From contig NC_071353.1 of NCBI RefSeq assembly GCF_943734655.1, positions 156,068,179-156,132,178 of the forward strand: a stretch of 64,000 nt of DNA, read 5' to 3'. Source of the stretch: Sabethes cyaneus (taxonomy: Eukaryota > Arthropoda > Insecta > Diptera > Culicidae). Positions 63,421 to 64,000 of this stretch are shown here, one piece after another. How positions within the stretch are numbered: the first letter of the stretch is position 1; every line of letters starts with the position of its first letter. A program made the translations under genes and the position numbers. The notes beneath the pieces were generated by a model that saw only the letters and a list, made by a program, of their open reading frames with translations, was not told the DNA's origin and ran no database searches.

Positions 63421-64000
63421 TTATGATTATTGAAATTCAGTTATTTCACCTAATTTTTGGATCCCCTCCTTGTGGGGAGGAGGAGAATTGGATAATTTTC
63501 GTTCCATCCATCCATGGAATGGCTAGTGATGGGGCCGAAGAAGATGGGGCACCCGCTGACCGGTCGGAGTCAGGTCAAAATTAAGCTGCCTGCAGGTGAT
63601 TAGATTGGACTGGATACGAGGAACAGCGAGGAAGGATGTTTCAGGGTGTTACCCGCAAATATATAGGACTGCCTATATATTGATCGTATTTATTAGCTCC
63701 TCATTTCTTAGCCAGAAATTAGTAGTCGTCCCAGTTTCTGCTTGTTTTGGTTCGATTCACTGCTGCCATTTGGCAGGCAGGAACAAGTCTTAATAACTGG
63801 ATAAGACATACTCGAACATGTACCGGTTCAGAAGTGTTAAATAAAAGATTCATCTTTTGCCTTTCATCCAATTGGGACTGCAATTTTAAGTCCAATTGTC
63901 CAATTCAATTGGAACTGAAGCCAAACAAAGTTTATTATTCCAAATTTAAGTCGGATCTCCTTTCGAGATAATTTCAAGCCCAATTTTAAATAAAATTTTA
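63421..64000. other. No gene; degenerate AATTGG words at the right edge
   Basis: CCCCTCCTTGTGGGGAGGAG (about 63473) is a small hairpin. From about 63880 the sequence turns into AATTTTAAGTCCAATT-like words similar to 1641-1925 and 4355-4545. Short ORFs have no domain. Confidence 0.4.

Overview
The window is insect nuclear DNA, most likely from a mosquito with a large, repeat-rich genome. The support is circumstantial: tRNA-derived SINEs (one with a CTTTGC-type tail), MITEs with TA or TTAA targets, Jockey-like retrotransposon remnants and an F-box/LRR gene with a 60-bp intron. There is no bacterial gene structure and no CRISPR. Most long ORFs are artefacts of low-complexity DNA.

Only one gene is convincing: a two-exon F-box/LRR gene at 55815-57191 (+), with an initiator-like site upstream and a polyadenylation hexamer over the stop codon. 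Two weak single-ORF candidates lie at 31897-32262 (+, behind a TATA box) and 35060-35392 (-). Two sites on the + strand (8534/8535 and 21895/21896) have a branch-point match, a pyrimidine tract, CAG and then GTAAG. This is the signature of recursive splicing points, so much of the window is probably a very long intron of a + strand gene whose exons are not visible here. Low-copy, more GC-balanced blocks (9.5-12.3, 22.2-23.5, 30.8-31.8, 40.4-41.6, 48.5-49.8 and 62.2-63.4 kb) are where regulatory DNA or untranslated exons would be.

Layout. 0-1.6 kb: a 143-bp satellite organised as alternating dimers. 1.6-8.3 kb: two copies of a duplicated block headed by a 13-bp minisatellite; each copy carries a transposon insertion that the other lacks. 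8.3-12.9 kb: low-copy DNA with a recursive splice site. 12.9-19.3 kb: pyrimidine-rich tracts, a hammerhead ribozyme copy split by a MITE, a Tc1/mariner-type transposase remnant and a SINE. 19.35-21.1 kb: a large foldback with tRNA-like domains and a near-canonical hammerhead ribozyme. 21.1-24.8 kb: low-copy DNA with the second recursive splice site. 24.8-30.7 kb: more pyrimidine tract. 30.7-36.6 kb: low-copy DNA plus Jockey-like and probable copia LTR remnants. 36.6-40.4 kb: nested inverted repeats and a SINE with perfect target duplication. 41.7-44.2 kb: 11-bp minisatellite in higher-order repeats. 44.2-48.4 kb: pyrimidine tract. 48.8 kb: MITE with perfect 24-bp TIRs. 49.8-52 kb: RT remnant and a foldback with a SINE in one arm. 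52-54 kb: another minisatellite. 54.3-55.3 kb: dispersed repeat. 55.8-57.2 kb: F-box gene. 58.0-60.5 kb: an element I identify as Transib-like (the RAG1-related transposase superfamily), with a 5-bp CGACG target duplication, 0.7-kb inverted arms and a transposase C-terminal remnant. 60.5-64 kb: minor repeats and a low-copy GC-rich block.

The window is mainly a record of transposable elements and satellite amplification. There is no operon-like set of cooperating genes.
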